Of a stretch of DNA of 8,849 nt, positions 7,878-8,849 are shown piece by piece. The position numbers and the translations under genes were made by a program. The DNA lies in NCBI GenBank assembly GCA_003648675.1, contig QMPS01000021.1:1-8849 (forward strand), written 5' to 3'. How positions within the stretch are numbered: the stretch's first letter is position 1; the number at the start of each line of letters is the position of its first letter. The notes below the pieces were generated by a model, which did no database searches, was not told the origin of the DNA, and saw nothing but the letters and a program-made list of their open reading frames with translations. Origin of the DNA: Aquificota bacterium (GTDB lineage Bacteria; Thermosulfidibacterota; Thermosulfidibacteria; Thermosulfidibacterales; B14-G1).

Positions 7878-7953
7878 TGGTGGACGGTGCCGGACTTGAA
7901 CCGGCGACCTCTACCGTGCGAAGGTAGCGCTCTCCCACCTGAGCTAACCGCCC
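7878..7953 (-). tRNA. tRNA-Ala (anticodon CGC)
   Basis: On the - strand this folds as a 76-base tRNA with encoded CCA. The acceptor GGGCGGT pairs with ACCGTCC and carries the G3-U70 wobble pair that is the identity element for alanyl-tRNA synthetase. The D arm is GCTC/GAGC, the anticodon stem CTACC/GGTAG encloses TTCGCAC with anticodon CGC, and the T arm is GCCGG/CCGGC. The anticodon reads GCG. It is the first gene of a tRNA-Ala, tRNA-Val, RNase J transcription unit. Confidence 0.96.
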
Positions 7954-7974
7954 TTAGCTGGGGGAGCGTTAGAC

Positions 7975-8004
7975 TTAATACACCCATGAGAGGGTGGGTG
8001 TCAA
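7975..8004 (-). promoter_or_regulatory. Promoter of the tRNA-Ala/tRNA-Val/rnj operon
   Basis: On the - strand a perfect TTGACA (8004-7999) is followed after 18 bases by TATTAA (7980-7975), 21 bases before the mature 5' end of tRNA-Ala. The segment after the -10 box becomes GC-rich (CGCTCCCCC), as in many stable-RNA promoters under stringent control; that regulation is inferred. The spacer holds an inverted repeat. Confidence 0.7.
7980..8001. repeat. Inverted repeat in the spacer of the tRNA operon promoter
   Basis: ACACCCA (7980-7986) and TGGGTGT (7995-8001) are perfect inverted copies eight bases apart. They run from the first base of the -10 box into the -35 box of the tRNA operon promoter, where a repressor or activator could bind. 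It may be chance, since the arms are short and the surrounding DNA is rich in GGGTG. Confidence 0.35.
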
Positions 8005-8092
8005 GGAAATGGAGGGCTCTTTCCGATTTTCCGAGGGGAACCAGCGGGGATGGTTGATGTTTGGCTCAGGCTTTTGTAACCAAGAGCCTGTG

Positions 8093-8099
8093 GGGAGGG
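8093..8099 (+). promoter_or_regulatory. Shine-Dalgarno that favours a TTG start for the YihY-family gene
   Basis: GGGAGGG lies eight bases before TTG at 8108, giving the best ribosome site among the in-frame candidates. ATG 8057 has a GGGGA six bases upstream, and ATG 8009 has AAGGA only one base away. Confidence 0.5.
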
Positions 8100-8107
8100 T
8101 TTCATTT

Positions 8108-8849
8108 TTGAAAGGGTGGAAGGAGAAGGCCTGGGGCCACTGGGTCAAAGGGGTTGTAGTCAAGTTTCTGAGGGACCAGTGTATAGTGGACGCTTCAGCC
8201 CTCTCCTATGTTACTATTCTTTCTCTGGTGCCCCTAATCGTGGTCACCTTCTCCCTCCTCTCGGCTTTTGCCTCTTTGGCGGCCTTGAAGGAGAGGATTT
8301 TGGATTACCTCCTCAAGTTTATGGTGCCGGGATCGGCCTCGGCCGTAGTGAATTACATCACAGGATTCTCTGCAAAGGCTAAGACTATGGGGCTTGGGGG
8401 GCTTATTGCCCTCTTTTCCCTGGCCTTTTCTCTCTTTTCCGCTGCTGAACAGAGCCTGAGCCACATATGGAAGGTGAAGAGGAACAGAACCTTTATCAAT
8501 AGGCTTTTTGTGTTCACCAATATCCTCTTCTGGGTTCCTCTGCTGTTGGGGGCTTCTTTCTATCTTTCCACCAAAGTGGCCTTTATTCCCTATCTAGGAG
8601 GATTTGCCAGGCTTTATTTTATGATCCTTCCCTTGATCATATCCTGGGTAGCCTTCTCATTTTTCCTCCTCATTGTTCCTCCCCGTAGGGTTAAGGTTCC
8701 TGCTGCAGTGGCGGGAGGAGGAGTGGCGGCTCTTTTGTGGGAGCTGGCCAAGCATGGTTTTGACCTCTTTGTTACCCATGCCTTTTCCATAAAGGCCTTC
8801 TCCGTGCTTTATGGTTCCCTCATGGTCTTTCCTGTCTTCCTCATCTGGA
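8108..8849 (+). CDS. YihY/virulence factor BrkB family membrane protein, 5' part (cut by right edge)
   Basis: The frame stays open to the window end and encodes at least 247 residues of an inner-membrane protein of the YihY/BrkB family, once mislabelled RNase BN, whose biochemical role is unsettled. The diagnostic segment is DASALSYVTILSLVPLIVVTFS (residues about 28-49), matching the family's AssLtyttLLSLVPl signature. Other family points are the LSHIWKVKRNR loop (117-127) and SVLYGSLMVFPVFLIW (232-247) at the cut end. Hydrophobic segments are near 36-58, 94-114, 133-153, 168-190, 198-212 and 231-247. I chose TTG 8108 because of its strong Shine-Dalgarno and because it leaves about 30 residues before the core, as in E. 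coli YihY. ATG 8057 or ATG 8009 would add 17 or 33 residues with no obvious family match. It is divergent from the tRNA/rnj operon; no clear promoter of its own was seen. Confidence 0.88.
   Translation, partial: MKGWKEKAWGHWVKGVVVKFLRDQCIVDASALSYVTILSLVPLIVVTFSLLSAFASLAALKERILDYLLKFMVPGSASAVVNYITGFSAKAKTMGLGGLIALFSLAFSLFSAAEQSLSHIWKVKRNRTFINRLFVFTNILFWVPLLLGASFYLSTKVAFIPYLGGFARLYFMILPLIISWVAFSFFLLIVPPRRVKVPAAVAGGGVAALLWELAKHGFDLFVTHAFSIKAFSVLYGSLMVFPVFLIW

Overview
The window reads as bacterial chromosome from an anaerobe-like, acyl-CoA-metabolising organism. Base composition is roughly balanced and arginine is often coded by AGG/AGA. The gene set (class III CoA-transferase, medium-chain/benzoate-type acyl-CoA synthetase, CoA-transferase fused to a GNAT domain, RNase J) would suit a deltaproteobacterial (Desulfobacterota-like) sulfate reducer or syntroph. 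That placement is inferred from gene content and was not tested by a phylogeny.

Left block (1-2701, + strand): the 3' part of a CaiB/BaiF-type class III CoA-transferase, cut by the left edge, then after a 67-base gap with a small hairpin and a strong Shine-Dalgarno, a complete AMP-forming acyl-CoA synthetase. A textbook intrinsic terminator ends this unit. The two genes look like an acid-activation module in which CoA is either moved between acids or attached at the cost of ATP. The expected catalytic Asp of the CoA-transferase appears to be Trp, which would fit a non-catalytic subunit of a heteromeric enzyme.

Middle block (2702-6126, + strand): an acetyl-CoA hydrolase/CoA-transferase (class I-like) fused to a C-terminal Pat-like GNAT acetyltransferase, then a 235-base interval holding a protein-like but start-less reading frame, then a class I/II PLP aminotransferase of the aspartate aminotransferase fold.

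Right block: on the - strand a promoter with a perfect TTGACA box drives tRNA-Ala(CGC), tRNA-Val(CAC) and, only 15 bases beyond the second tRNA, the RNase J gene, which runs convergently into the aminotransferase gene. The two tRNAs are near-copies of each other. On the + strand, divergent from the tRNA operon, starts a YihY/BrkB-family membrane protein cut by the right edge.

No CRISPR array, insertion sequence or phage gene was seen. The points most worth a second look are the tRNA pair and its link to RNase J, the Pat-like GNAT fusion close to a likely target (the acyl-CoA synthetase), the missing Asp in the CaiB-like protein, and the start-less reading frame at 4700-4906. I did not find a convincing wholly new system.
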